A stretch of DNA of 64,000 nt from Parvibaculaceae bacterium PLY_AMNH_Bact1. Lineage in GTDB: Bacteria; Pseudomonadota; Alphaproteobacteria; Parvibaculales; Parvibaculaceae. Location of the stretch: contig CP126168.1 in the NCBI GenBank assembly GCA_032881465.1, positions 2,790,001-2,854,000 of the forward strand, written 5' to 3'. The notes under the pieces are model-generated. The model did no database searches, was not told where the DNA came from, and saw nothing but the letters and a program-made list of their open reading frames with translations. This document shows positions 56,265 through 64,000 of the stretch, one piece after another. How positions within the stretch are numbered: position 1 is the stretch's first letter; each line of letters begins with the position of its first letter. The position numbers and the translations under genes were made by a program.

Positions 56265-57206
56265 TCACCTCGCCTTCGCGTACCGAAGTGCCCGTTTGTA
56301 TTTGTGACCGACGCGCGACATGCGGCGTCTGTTCTTTTGAAGTTCTAGCCGGCCTGAGCCCTTACCGGACCGCATCCTTCTCAGGCAATTCTTACGAAAA
56401 TCAATGTTCGGTTTTGTCGCGTTCCGCATTCGCACGTAAGCGCCATAAAGCTCGCTAAAGTCGCGCGCACTGGCGGCAAGCACTTCCTTACGGGTAAGCG
56501 TCTCCTTGAACGCCTGCCCATTCACGGGCTTAAAATCATCATCATCGTGAGGCGAGACAAATTTGGTATTCAGATAATCCGCCACATCGGATTGCACGAT
56601 AATGTCCTTGCCAAACTCCCCAACAATGTCCGTTTGAATGCAATCATGGACTTTCTTCGTTTCGCACAGGAAGAGATGTCCCGCCCCGAGAAGCTTTGCG
56701 TGCATCAATATTGCCGACCCATAGCCTCCATGTCTAAGGCTAGGCAGGTTTTCCACAAAGTCGGTCACAAATTGACCGTTCGACTTAGCAATATGCTGAT
56801 AATAATTCACGAAAGCCTTTGCGAGCGTGGCCCTTTCCGCCTCTGAGCCGGGTGGGCGCGAATGCCCACCAATCAGTTGCTCCCGGTAGTAGGCATAGGA
56901 AACAAACCTCTTCTCGTCATCATATTTGGGCCTGGACGTGTAGGCATCTCCCGTGGTGGTTTTCTTGTTGCTGATCAATCCCAATGCGCCGAGATGGCGT
57001 CTGAGTTCAACCTCCGCATCAATCTCATTCAGGTCATGTGCTTTCGAGACGAAATTATCAAACGCATCCACACCGTCCATCTTGCGATCAGCTGCGGAGA
57101 GGATCCTTTCTTGCTTTTTAGCAATGTAGGGCGCTGCTTTGCGGCCAGCAGTCCACCCCGGGCCCGACCAATTTCCATAAATAAGAAGCTTATCTGACAA
57201 TCCCAT
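56265..57206 (-). CDS. unknown protein with a YGNWSGPGW motif, possibly phospholipase-like
   Basis: A 313-residue protein with no sure family. The N-terminus carries IYGNWSGPGWTAGR, and about 35 residues on lies FDNFVSKAHDLNEIDAEVELRRHL. GNxxGPGW followed by a helix with a His-Asp pair recalls the calcium loop and catalytic helix of PLA2-like domains in bacterial toxins. This is weak. The C-terminus is strongly basic (RRMRSGKGSGRLELQKNRRR). It faces the KAP gene (44 bp between stops), and the two may form an acquired island. ATG 57206 or 57227 are possible starts. Confidence 0.6.
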   Translation of the reverse strand: MGLSDKLLIYGNWSGPGWTAGRKAAPYIAKKQERILSAADRKMDGVDAFDNFVSKAHDLNEIDAEVELRRHLGALGLISNKKTTTGDAYTSRPKYDDEKRFVSYAYYREQLIGGHSRPPGSEAERATLAKAFVNYYQHIAKSNGQFVTDFVENLPSLRHGGYGSAILMHAKLLGAGHLFLCETKKVHDCIQTDIVGEFGKDIIVQSDVADYLNTKFVSPHDDDDFKPVNGQAFKETLTRKEVLAASARDFSELYGAYVRMRNATKPNIDFRKNCLRRMRSGKGSGRLELQKNRRRMSRVGHKYKRALRYAKAR

Positions 57207-57318
57207 GGTCTTCCGTATGCGCCCCATCGCAAATTGGATGTTGGACGCTCAGATCATCATGAAATTTTCGTTTCGTCAAACAACTGTAATAGGTCAACAG
57301 AAATTGGCCTTAGTCAGA

Positions 57319-58116
57319 TCACTCCTTCACCGCTCGGAGTGTGTACATAAACGGCAAATTGCTGCGGGTCTCAGGCATCTTGTAGAGACCATTGCCCGCC
57401 TCCTCCAAAAAGTCCCAGCCTTTGACCATATGGGTGTCGTGTTCGGTGAGCTCCGTGATGCGGAGTCCCGCCTTAATAAGCGCCGTCACAACGTCACCCA
57501 GATTATGGTTCCACTGCACCGTATCATTGTGTTCCGTGACAGCTTCCGGGTTGGCGTAGGACCCCGCCTCGTGGAGAGCTAACCCTTCTTTGGGCGTGAA
57601 ATAGTCATACCCCGGTTTAAAATCCTCATCCCAGATCCACTCGGTCGGGTGAAACTCCACGAAGTAAAACTCGCCCCCCGGCTTTACGAGGTCCGCCATG
57701 ACTTGCGCCCAGGCGTCGATATCCGGCAGCCAGCAGATGGCCCCGATGCCGGTGTAAACAATGTCATATTGACGAGCGAGAACCTCTGGCGCGTCATAGA
57801 CGTTGGCGACAACAAACTCCGCATCAATGCCTATCTCTGCCGCGATGTCCCGTGCCGCCGCAATCGCTTCTTCAGAAAAATCGAGCCCAGTGACTTTCGC
57901 GCCAGTGCGCGCCCAGGAAAGCGTATCAAGCCCAAAGTGACATTGCAGATGCACAAGCTCTTTGCCCGTCACGTCCCCAATGGCCTCAAGCTCGCCATTC
58001 ACTAGTGTCGAACGCCCTGCCTTGAACGCGTCCAGGTCATACATGGACGAGCGCACATGGATCGGCGCGCGCTCATTCCAGCTCGCCTTGTTGAGCTCCA
58101 ACCACTTGTTGGTCAC
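57319..58116 (-). CDS. class I SAM-dependent methyltransferase
   Basis: A 265-residue Rossmann-fold methyltransferase. Motif I is degenerate: VHLQCHFGLDTLSWARTGAKV in place of DxGxGxG, as in a known subset of this family. Motif II is TGLDFSEEAI, and motif III-like VANVYDAPE follows. The substrate is unknown. The start MTNKWLELNKASWNERAPIHV matches related proteins. Confidence 0.85.
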   Translation of the reverse strand: MTNKWLELNKASWNERAPIHVRSSMYDLDAFKAGRSTLVNGELEAIGDVTGKELVHLQCHFGLDTLSWARTGAKVTGLDFSEEAIAAARDIAAEIGIDAEFVVANVYDAPEVLARQYDIVYTGIGAICWLPDIDAWAQVMADLVKPGGEFYFVEFHPTEWIWDEDFKPGYDYFTPKEGLALHEAGSYANPEAVTEHNDTVQWNHNLGDVVTALIKAGLRITELTEHDTHMVKGWDFLEEAGNGLYKMPETRSNLPFMYTLRAVKE

Positions 58117-58138
58117 TACAGGTCTCCTTCCTCTCCAT

Positions 58139-58240
58139 TGTCATGCCCGGACTTGTTCCGGGCATCCAGTGTTCCAAATGCAGGCCCATATTCCAACGCC
58201 CCTGGACCACCGGAACAAGTCCGGTGGTGACGGCAAGAGT
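58139..58240. repeat. REP-like palindromic intergenic element
   Basis: Two strong hairpins: ATGCCCGGA/TCCGGGCAT with loop CTTGT (58143-58165), and CCACCGGA/TCCGGTGG with loop ACAAG (58207-58227). CGGACTTGTTCCG in the first and CGGAACAAGTCCG in the second are reverse complements, so the pair is also one large inverted repeat. This is the build of dispersed REP/BIME-type elements in alphaproteobacteria. Only one copy is in the window. Confidence 0.7.
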
Positions 58241-58268
58241 TTGGTTGGGAGAGGCTGAGTATACATAG

Positions 58269-58297
58269 AAAAAACCCGAGCGCTTTCGCACCCGGGC
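58269..58297 (-). terminator. intrinsic terminator of the nitronate monooxygenase-like gene
   Basis: On the minus strand a stem with CCCGG...GCG/CGC...CGGG over AAAG runs into TTTTTTC. It has internal bulges. It lies about 25 bp after the stop at 58320. Confidence 0.5.
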
Positions 58298-58319
58298 TCT
58301 AACCTAAAACAGAAAAGCC

Positions 58320-59294
58320 TTACGATGCGAACTGCTGCATCCGACCTTTGATGATCTCTTCAGCTTCACGCACGATGCCACCGACCAGCTCTTCGCAGGT
58401 TGGAATGTCGTGGATGAGGCCAGCAACCATACCGCAGGACCAGGCGCCTGCTTCCATTGTGCCTTCCTGCATGATCTGCGGGTACACACCGCCGACAAAC
58501 TCGGCAACATCTTCAATGGTGGTTGCGTCGCCTTTTTCTTTCTCAACCGCGAGCATTTTCTCAACAGCCGGGTTGGTCAGCACGCGTTCCGTGTTCCGCA
58601 GGGGACGCATGACAAGTCGTGTGTCCAGTTCGCTTGCATCAATCAGCGCCTGTTTCACATTCTGGTGCACAGGGGCTTCTTTCGTCGCAATGAAGCGTGT
58701 GCCCATATTGATGCCATCGGCACCAAGCGCGAGGGCTGCAACAAGCTGCTGAGCATTGCCCATGCCGCCAGAGGCAACGAACGGAATTTTCAGCTCTTCA
58801 GCTGCGCGTGGCAGAAGGATCATGTTCGGAATGTCATCTTCACCCGGGTGACCACCACATTCGAAACCATCCACACTCACCGCATCACAGCCAATACGTT
58901 CGGCTTTGAGCGAGTGGCGCACAGACGTACATTTGTGAATGACCTTGATGCCTGCTTCTTTCATGGCTGGCAGATAGGCTTCAGGAGACCGGCCAGCAGT
59001 TTCCACAATCTTCACGCCGCCATCAATAATCGCTTTGATATAGCCCGGATAGTCAGGCGCTGCGAAGCCCGGCAGGAAGGTGAGGTTCACACCGAACGGT
59101 TTGTCGGTCATGCCCTTACATTTCTCAATCTCTTTCGCGAGATCTTCCGGCGTCTTCTGGGTAAGGCCGGTGATAATGCCCAGGCCACCTGCATTGGAAA
59201 CAGCCGCTGCCATTTCCGCGAAGCCGACATAGTGCATGCCGCCCTGAATGACGGGATGTTCGATACCGAACAGTTCGGTGATTTTCGTTTTCAT
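58320..59294 (-). CDS. nitronate monooxygenase / NAD(P)H-dependent flavin oxidoreductase
   Basis: An FMN TIM-barrel enzyme of the 2-nitropropane dioxygenase family, 325 residues. It starts MKTKITELFGIEHPVIQGGMHYVGFAEMA and shows AAAVSNAGGLGIITG, ECGGHPGEDD (His near the flavin), IPFVASGGMGNAQQLVAALALGADGINMGTRF and C-terminal helices. Substrate could be alkyl nitronates or an enoyl or quinone compound. ATG 59294 has GGGAGAG ahead; the frame to 59345 adds a non-conserved part. Confidence 0.9.
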   Translation of the reverse strand: MKTKITELFGIEHPVIQGGMHYVGFAEMAAAVSNAGGLGIITGLTQKTPEDLAKEIEKCKGMTDKPFGVNLTFLPGFAAPDYPGYIKAIIDGGVKIVETAGRSPEAYLPAMKEAGIKVIHKCTSVRHSLKAERIGCDAVSVDGFECGGHPGEDDIPNMILLPRAAEELKIPFVASGGMGNAQQLVAALALGADGINMGTRFIATKEAPVHQNVKQALIDASELDTRLVMRPLRNTERVLTNPAVEKMLAVEKEKGDATTIEDVAEFVGGVYPQIMQEGTMEAGAWSCGMVAGLIHDIPTCEELVGGIVREAEEIIKGRMQQFAS

Positions 59295-59435
59295 GTGGCT
59301 CTCCCTGCCAAAACTTGTCTTCAATTTGATGCGGAGTATGACCAAACTCGCTAGGCAAGGCGAGTCATTCCCTGATCGAATATGACAAAGAATCTGATCA
59401 AATTTGGACGGGAGCGGGCCCTTGTAGAACGAAGA

Positions 59436-60659
59436 TCAACGGCGCAAACGAGCCAGCAGCGCAGCGGTTGGATAGCCATCGGCAGGCAGCCCCTGCGCCA
59501 ACTGCCAGTTCCGCAGCGCCTTGCGACTGTTGCCGCCGATAATGCCGTCGACGCCGCCGGTATCATAGCCTTTCGACGTCAAAAGGCGCTGGAGCTCCTG
59601 GCGCTCTGTGCGGCCAAGTGGACGATCATCCGTCGGCCAGTTGGCCACGATCTCCCCCTTCCCTCGAAAGCGGTCCGCCAGCAGGTTCACTGCCAGGGCA
59701 TACGAGGTGGAATTGTTATAGCGCAGGATCGTGCGGAAATTATTCCGCACCAAAAAGGCGGGCCCCTTGTGCCCAGCGGGCAGAATGAGACGGGCTTTCA
59801 GATCATCCCGGCGAAGTGCTCCGCCCTGCGCTCCCGTAATGCCGAGCGCCGCCCATTCTCCCATCGTCTTTTCTACCCCCGCATCCGCAAGAGCGTAGTC
59901 AAAGGTGCGGGGCAGTTTTACTTCTCCACCCCAGGTGCCACCTGTCTGGAAGCCGGACGCTGCCAGATAGTTCCCGGCTGAGCCCAGCGCATCTCCAATC
60001 GTGTTCCAGATGTCGCGTTTGCCATCCCCATTAAAGTCGACAGCATGGGCGTTATAAGTTGTCGGAATAAATTGTGTGTGCCCCATAGCGCCAGCCCAGG
60101 AGCCCGTCATGGCTTCCGGCGTAATGTCGCCCCGCTGAAGGATCTTGAGTGCCGCAAGCAATTGTTCGCGGCCGAATTTTGTGCGACGTCCATCATAAGC
60201 AAGTGTCGAGAGGGCCTGTGTCACCCGGTGGTTGCCCATGAAAGCGCCATAGCCGGTTTCCAGACCCCAGATCGCAACCAGCACTTCCTTGTCCACACCA
60301 TAGCGCTCTTCCAACCGCCCAAGGAGCGTAGGATAGGCACGGAGCTTTTCCTGCCCATTCGCAACGCGGGTATCGGAGATGGCGGATGCCAGATAATCCC
60401 AGACAGGCCGAACAAATTCCGGCTGGTTATTATTGGCGTCGACCACTTTAGGGTCAGGCCGCACACCTCGCATCGCCCGGTCAAAAACCGGACCTGAAAT
60501 CCCGGCAGCCAATGCCTCGCTGCGAAACTCCGTCAGCCAGCTTGCAAACGCCTCATCGACAAATCCCGGCGGCGGATTGGGGATCGGCGCAGATGCGGTC
60601 GCAGGCGACACAATGGAAACACAAAAACCCGCAAAAAGAAGACACAAACCCCGAAACAT
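59436..60659 (-). CDS. lytic murein transglycosylase (MltB/SLT-2 family)
   Basis: An exported enzyme that cuts peptidoglycan between MurNAc and GlcNAc. Signal peptide MFRGLCLLFAGFCVSIVSPA (cleavage near TASA). The SLT-2 domain has VAIWGLETGYGAFMGNHRV with the catalytic Glu, GAMGHTQFIPTTYN and GDGKRDIWNTIGDALGSAGNYL. A peptidoglycan-binding domain ends it (YDTGGVDGIIGGNSRKALRNWQ). No lipobox Cys follows the signal, so it is probably soluble periplasmic. ATG 60659 has GAGG 8 bp ahead. Confidence 0.92.
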   Translation of the reverse strand: MFRGLCLLFAGFCVSIVSPATASAPIPNPPPGFVDEAFASWLTEFRSEALAAGISGPVFDRAMRGVRPDPKVVDANNNQPEFVRPVWDYLASAISDTRVANGQEKLRAYPTLLGRLEERYGVDKEVLVAIWGLETGYGAFMGNHRVTQALSTLAYDGRRTKFGREQLLAALKILQRGDITPEAMTGSWAGAMGHTQFIPTTYNAHAVDFNGDGKRDIWNTIGDALGSAGNYLAASGFQTGGTWGGEVKLPRTFDYALADAGVEKTMGEWAALGITGAQGGALRRDDLKARLILPAGHKGPAFLVRNNFRTILRYNNSTSYALAVNLLADRFRGKGEIVANWPTDDRPLGRTERQELQRLLTSKGYDTGGVDGIIGGNSRKALRNWQLAQGLPADGYPTAALLARLRR

Positions 60660-60718
60660 GCACATATCCTCATGGCAGTGATACGAACCGCTAACGCTTT
60701 CCCCCGACAATACTGCCT

Positions 60719-60835
60719 ATGTCTGCAGAAAAAGACAGAGATAATCATACACCAACTGGCACGCTCTTCGGCACCACCGCAGACCTCGTGGCGCAGCGCA
60801 TCGTCAAACGGGTTCGAAGAGAGTTCAGCGTCTAG
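60719..60835 (+). CDS. possible 38-residue small protein
   Basis: An ATG at 60719 opens a frame of 38 codons before TAG. It sits between two minus-strand genes and just overlaps the end of the manC-type gene. The second half (FGTTADLVAQRIVKRVRREF) looks like an amphipathic basic helix. No ribosome site is visible, so it may be chance. Confidence 0.35.
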   Translation: MSAEKDRDNHTPTGTLFGTTADLVAQRIVKRVRREFSV

Positions 60836-62259
60836 TTTTCTTCAGCGACCCGCCCATAAACATCGTCGAAGCGTTCAATGTCATCTTCACCGAAGTAAGA
60901 CCCGGTTTGCACTTCAATAATGCTGAGCGGCTCACTGGTGAGATTTCTTAAGCGGTGCTTTGTCTCAACAGGAATGTAAACGGACTCATTGGCACGCAGC
61001 GTCTGCACCTTATCGCCCACGGTGACTTCAGCTTCCCCGCTCACCACCACCCAGTGTTCCGAACGCCGGTGGTGGAGTTGCAGCGACAGAGAGGCGCCGG
61101 GATTTACCATCAGATGTTTGACCTGATGTGTATCCCCCTGATCAAGACCCTCATAGAAGCCCCAGGGGCGATACACTTTTGTATGCGCGTGATGCTCGCT
61201 GCGCCCAGCCGAGGCAATGTCTTTGACAAGAAGCTTCACATCCTGGACCCGGTCGCGCGGTGAAATCATCACCACATCGCCCGTCTCAACAACCACTAAG
61301 TCTTTGACGCCGACAGCGGCAATCAAATTGTTTTCCGCCCTGATGTAGCTGTTCTGAGCATCCAGCTGCAGCACGTCACCTGCCAGGACATTTCCGGCTT
61401 TGTCTTTCTGTCCAATTTCCCAGAGCGCTGACCAACTGCCGATATCGCTCCAATCCATATCCACAGGGATCACCGCAGCAGATTGCGTATGCTCCATCAC
61501 CGCATAGTCAATGGAGTCGGAGGGGCACTGCCCAAACGCCGTCTCGTCCAACCTGAAAAAATCATAATCTTTGGCACCAGATTTCACGGCTTCTGCTGCG
61601 TGGGTGCGAATGTCAGCGCAATGCTCGGCCATCTCAGCCAGGATCTGATCCGCCCTAAACATGAATATGCCAGCGTTCCAGTAATACCCGCCTTCAGCGA
61701 GATATCCTTTCGCCGTCTCAGCTGAGGGTTTTTCGACAAAGCGGGCAACATCCCGTCCACGCCCGCCTTCTAGCGTGTCACCCTCTTTGATGTATCCATA
61801 TCCCGTTTCAGGGCCGGTCGGGATGACACCAAAAGTGACAAGACGGCCGTCCGCCGCAAGCTTGGTCCCTTCATCAATCGCTGACCGGAAGGCAGCCTGG
61901 TCGCCAATATGATGATCAGCCGGCAGGATCAGCAGCACCGCATCCTTGTCATGGGAGAGCGCAATCTCAGCGGCGACAGCCGCCGCTGGTGCCGTGTTCC
62001 GCCCCATCGGCTCTAAAACATGAACGAGGGACTCCATCCCCAGTTCCTGCATTTGAGCTGCAATAATGAACCGGTGCTCCTCGTTAGAGATAATCATCGG
62101 TGCCGCGAAAACCGTTCTGTCTGTCACCCGACCAGCGGTTTCCTGCAACATGGCGCGCTCTGACACCAAGGGAAGCAACTGCTTTGGGTAAAGTGCCCGT
62201 GACGTCGGCCACAACCTTGACCCCACGCCCCCAGACAGAATGACCGGGAATACCTTCAT
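60832..62259 (-). CDS. manC: mannose-1-phosphate guanylyltransferase / mannose-6-phosphate isomerase
   Basis: A 475-residue type II bifunctional enzyme supplying GDP-mannose for polysaccharide. The pyrophosphorylase signature is ILSGGVGSRLWPTSRALYPKQLLPL; further on are ADHHIGD, GYGYIKEGD and VEKPSAETAKGYL. The C-terminal cupin (about 360-470) has HRRSEHWVVVSGEAEVTVGD with the isomerase metal His and NESVYIPVETKHRL. ATG 62259 with GGAGAG ahead is the family start; the longer frame to 62355 is not. It faces away from galU. Confidence 0.94.
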   Translation of the reverse strand: MKVFPVILSGGVGSRLWPTSRALYPKQLLPLVSERAMLQETAGRVTDRTVFAAPMIISNEEHRFIIAAQMQELGMESLVHVLEPMGRNTAPAAAVAAEIALSHDKDAVLLILPADHHIGDQAAFRSAIDEGTKLAADGRLVTFGVIPTGPETGYGYIKEGDTLEGGRGRDVARFVEKPSAETAKGYLAEGGYYWNAGIFMFRADQILAEMAEHCADIRTHAAEAVKSGAKDYDFFRLDETAFGQCPSDSIDYAVMEHTQSAAVIPVDMDWSDIGSWSALWEIGQKDKAGNVLAGDVLQLDAQNSYIRAENNLIAAVGVKDLVVVETGDVVMISPRDRVQDVKLLVKDIASAGRSEHHAHTKVYRPWGFYEGLDQGDTHQVKHLMVNPGASLSLQLHHRRSEHWVVVSGEAEVTVGDKVQTLRANESVYIPVETKHRLRNLTSEPLSIIEVQTGSYFGEDDIERFDDVYGRVAEEN

Positions 62260-62563
62260 CGTCAGAACTCTCCAAATCGGACAGAAAACGGGCTCTCTCA
62301 GCCGTTCGCGCACACTAGCCCATCCCTCGTGCAAACGTGAAGCCCCAGCTGCCATTCTGGCCTTGTTTGAGCTGCCGGTTCACAAATGTCGTTAATTCAT
62401 GGGTTCATAGCTCCGATTTCGGTACATATTCTCCCTCAAAACCGCCAGAACACCCATTTCTGTCACAATTTGGTAGGTCGTTGATTGTAAAGTTCCAACA
62501 ACCGTATGCGGCGGATATGCGAAACGACGCCGTCAGGCGACGCAGTGATATGAGGCCAGAGAA

Positions 62564-63448
62564 TTGACGTCCAAGATTAGAAAAGTTGTCTTCCCGGTAG
62601 CAGGGTTGGGCAGCCGTTTCCTGCCCGCCACAAAGTCAATCCCAAAGGAAATGCTCCCAATCGTCGATCGCCCCCTGATCGACTATGCAGTGGAAGAGGC
62701 CCGTCAGGCCGGCATTGAGCATTTCATCTTCATCACAGGCCGCGGCAAAGGGTCAATTGAAGATTATTTCGACCACGCCTTTGAACTAGAGACAACGCTG
62801 AGCGAGCGAAGCAAAAAAGAAGCGCTGGATGTTCTCTCATCAACTCAACTTCGGCATGGCGCAGCAAGTTTTGTACGCCAGCAACAACCACTCGGCCTTG
62901 GACATGCAATCTGGTGCGCGCGCGACATTATTGGCGATGATCCCTTCGCTGTGATTTTACCTGATGAGATGGTCCGCCACGAACGTGGCTGCCTGGCTCA
63001 GATGGTGGACGCATGGAACGAAAAAGGCGGCAACATCGTCGCCGTCGCCGAGGTCCCAGATGACCAGACTTTTCAATATGGCATCGTCGCGCCAGGGTCC
63101 GACGATGGGCGGGTGGCCGAAGTAAAGGGCCTGGTAGAGAAACCCGCAGCGGGGACCGCCCCTTCAAACCTTGCAATGACAGGACGTTACATCCTCTCGC
63201 CAGAAGTTTTTGAAAAACTGAAAGAAGGAAACCCGGGTGCGGGTGGCGAAATTCAGTTGACCGATGCTATGGCGGAAACCATCGGCACCGTCCCGTTCCA
63301 CGCCGTACGTTTCGAGGGCGAACGCTTCGACTGCGGCGACAAGGCGGGTTACCTGGCAGCCAACCTAGCCTACGGGCTGGCAAGAGAAGACATCGGCCCA
63401 CGGCTCGTCGAGCTGATGCCTCAGATCAGGGGCGACTTAAAGCGCTGA
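62564..63448 (+). CDS. galU: UTP-glucose-1-phosphate uridylyltransferase
   Basis: GalU makes UDP-glucose for surface polysaccharides. The 294 residues show PVAGLGSRFLPATKSIPKEMLPIVD (nucleotide and catalytic site), GLGHAIWCA, VILPDEM, LVEKPAAG and RFDCGDKAGYL with the sugar-binding residues. The start is TTG 62564, 8 bp after GAGG; no better in-frame start lies upstream. Its end overlaps the convergent barrel gene by 12 bp. Confidence 0.95.
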   Translation: MTSKIRKVVFPVAGLGSRFLPATKSIPKEMLPIVDRPLIDYAVEEARQAGIEHFIFITGRGKGSIEDYFDHAFELETTLSERSKKEALDVLSSTQLRHGAASFVRQQQPLGLGHAIWCARDIIGDDPFAVILPDEMVRHERGCLAQMVDAWNEKGGNIVAVAEVPDDQTFQYGIVAPGSDDGRVAEVKGLVEKPAAGTAPSNLAMTGRYILSPEVFEKLKEGNPGAGGEIQLTDAMAETIGTVPFHAVRFEGERFDCGDKAGYLAANLAYGLAREDIGPRLVELMPQIRGDLKR

Positions 63449-64000
63449 TCTCAGGCGGACACCCACCACTTCACGCGAGAAGCTGTCACCAGCAATGCTG
63501 GAGTCACGCTCTTCATAACCGGCGAATACACCAACCGAGAAAACCTGATCAATCAGGTAGTCAATGCCGACCTCCACCTCATAAATCTCGTCTTTGCGGG
63601 CCGAACTCGCAAAATCCTCTTCCGTATATTCAACGTCTAGACTGGCAACGAGATTGCGGAGGAATTCGTGATCAACCCCAACACCAACCGTTTGGCTTTC
63701 AAAGGCGGACGCACCGCCAGACGTTGTGTCTTCGATCGCGGTATCTGCGCTAAAGCGAAGGGTCGTGAGAGGTGTGACATACCAATCGACAGAGGCCCCA
63801 TAGGCGATACCCGACACGGAAGAGAAACTGGGATTATCGAAGGATTGTTCCTGGTACCCGGCAAACACCTCACCGGTGGCGAGGCTGCCTAGCTCAAATG
63901 AAGCCCCTGCAACGACTTCATAACCGTCGCTATCGCGATTGACTGCCACCGCAGGGATGTCCAGTTCATAATCTCGTTCATTGTAGGTGCCGCGTAGAAA
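63437..64000 (-). CDS. outer-membrane beta-barrel protein, 3' part (cut by window end)
   Basis: The frame stays open to base 64000 (FLRGTYNERDYELDIPA before the first internal start codon at 63949), so the gene continues outside. The visible 187 residues alternate polar and hydrophobic strands, such as VSGIAYGASVDWYVTPLTTLRFSAD and ESQTVGVGVDHEFLRNLVASLDVEY, and end VGVRLRSAL. This suits the BBP2-type outer-membrane barrels found beside exopolysaccharide genes. Position next to galU and manC agrees, but the link is inferred. Confidence 0.75.
   Translation of the reverse strand, partial: FLRGTYNERDYELDIPAVAVNRDSDGYEVVAGASFELGSLATGEVFAGYQEQSFDNPSFSSVSGIAYGASVDWYVTPLTTLRFSADTAIEDTTSGGASAFESQTVGVGVDHEFLRNLVASLDVEYTEEDFASSARKDEIYEVEVGIDYLIDQVFSVGVFAGYEERDSSIAGDSFSREVVGVRLRSAL

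Noticed and set aside
58073-58291. 72-codon open frame over the REP-like element
   Set aside because: The translation comes from palindromic repeat sequence and has no ribosome site. It also overlaps the methyltransferase start.
58410-59354. 314-codon plus-strand open frame over the nitronate monooxygenase gene
   Set aside because: It is antisense to a gene with complete family motifs.
1-64000. tRNA, rRNA, CRISPR, transposase or prophage genes
   Set aside because: I scanned for tRNA T-arm patterns, regularly spaced repeats and transposase or phage proteins and saw none that held up. A dedicated tRNA and CRISPR search was not possible here.

Overview
The window looks like chromosome of an alphaproteobacterium of moderate GC content. 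It carries long-established alphaproteobacterial genes (gltBD, bipA, a full Liv-type ABC operon, a bufferin operon, manC/galU) and many GTG/TTG starts. I cannot name the species; a marine relative of the Parvibaculum-type lineages is only a guess. I see no tRNA, rRNA, CRISPR array, transposase or prophage genes.

Layout. 1-13 kb: an end of an unknown gene, a membrane-anchored FMN glutamate-synthase-like protein, a HAD phosphatase, a lipid kinase, a metallophosphoesterase and glycosyltransferase pair, YceI, BipA, a HisN-like phosphatase, an alpha/beta hydrolase with an SCP2-like protein, and an acyl-CoA carboxylase beta subunit followed by a Rieske protein. 13-20 kb: two small secreted PepSY-like proteins, a livF-G-M-H-substrate-binding operon, and Hsp20. 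20-26 kb: a hybrid histidine kinase facing a separate Hpt protein, then a bufferin (copper-binding RiPP) operon bufA-B-C-D. 26-33 kb: gltB-gltD behind a long hairpin-rich leader. 33-40 kb: an O-acyltransferase (MBOAT) group with two SGNH proteins, then a VWA/MoxR pair.

39.9-50.8 kb is the most unusual region. It holds three head-to-head gene pairs in a row. In each, a regulator made of a catalytically dead hormone-sensitive-lipase-type alpha/beta hydrolase domain, a PAS-like middle and a C-terminal LuxR helix-turn-helix points away from a surface autotransporter. Each autotransporter has a small N-terminal domain, a divergent charged coiled-coil part and an almost identical beta-barrel. Each divergent promoter carries an inverted repeat centred about 70-78 bp before the autotransporter start, and the first promoter carries two such sites back to back. 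I infer a family of ligand-sensing switches that control alternative surface proteins. I know of no described system of this form.

51-64 kb: a DoxX protein, a fused enoyl-CoA hydratase/3-hydroxyacyl-CoA dehydrogenase behind a 90-bp nested inverted repeat, an AT-richer island with a KAP P-loop NTPase and an unknown protein, a methyltransferase, a REP-like element, a nitronate monooxygenase-like enzyme, an MltB-type lytic transglycosylase, and sugar-nucleotide genes (manC-type and galU) beside an outer-membrane barrel cut by the window end.
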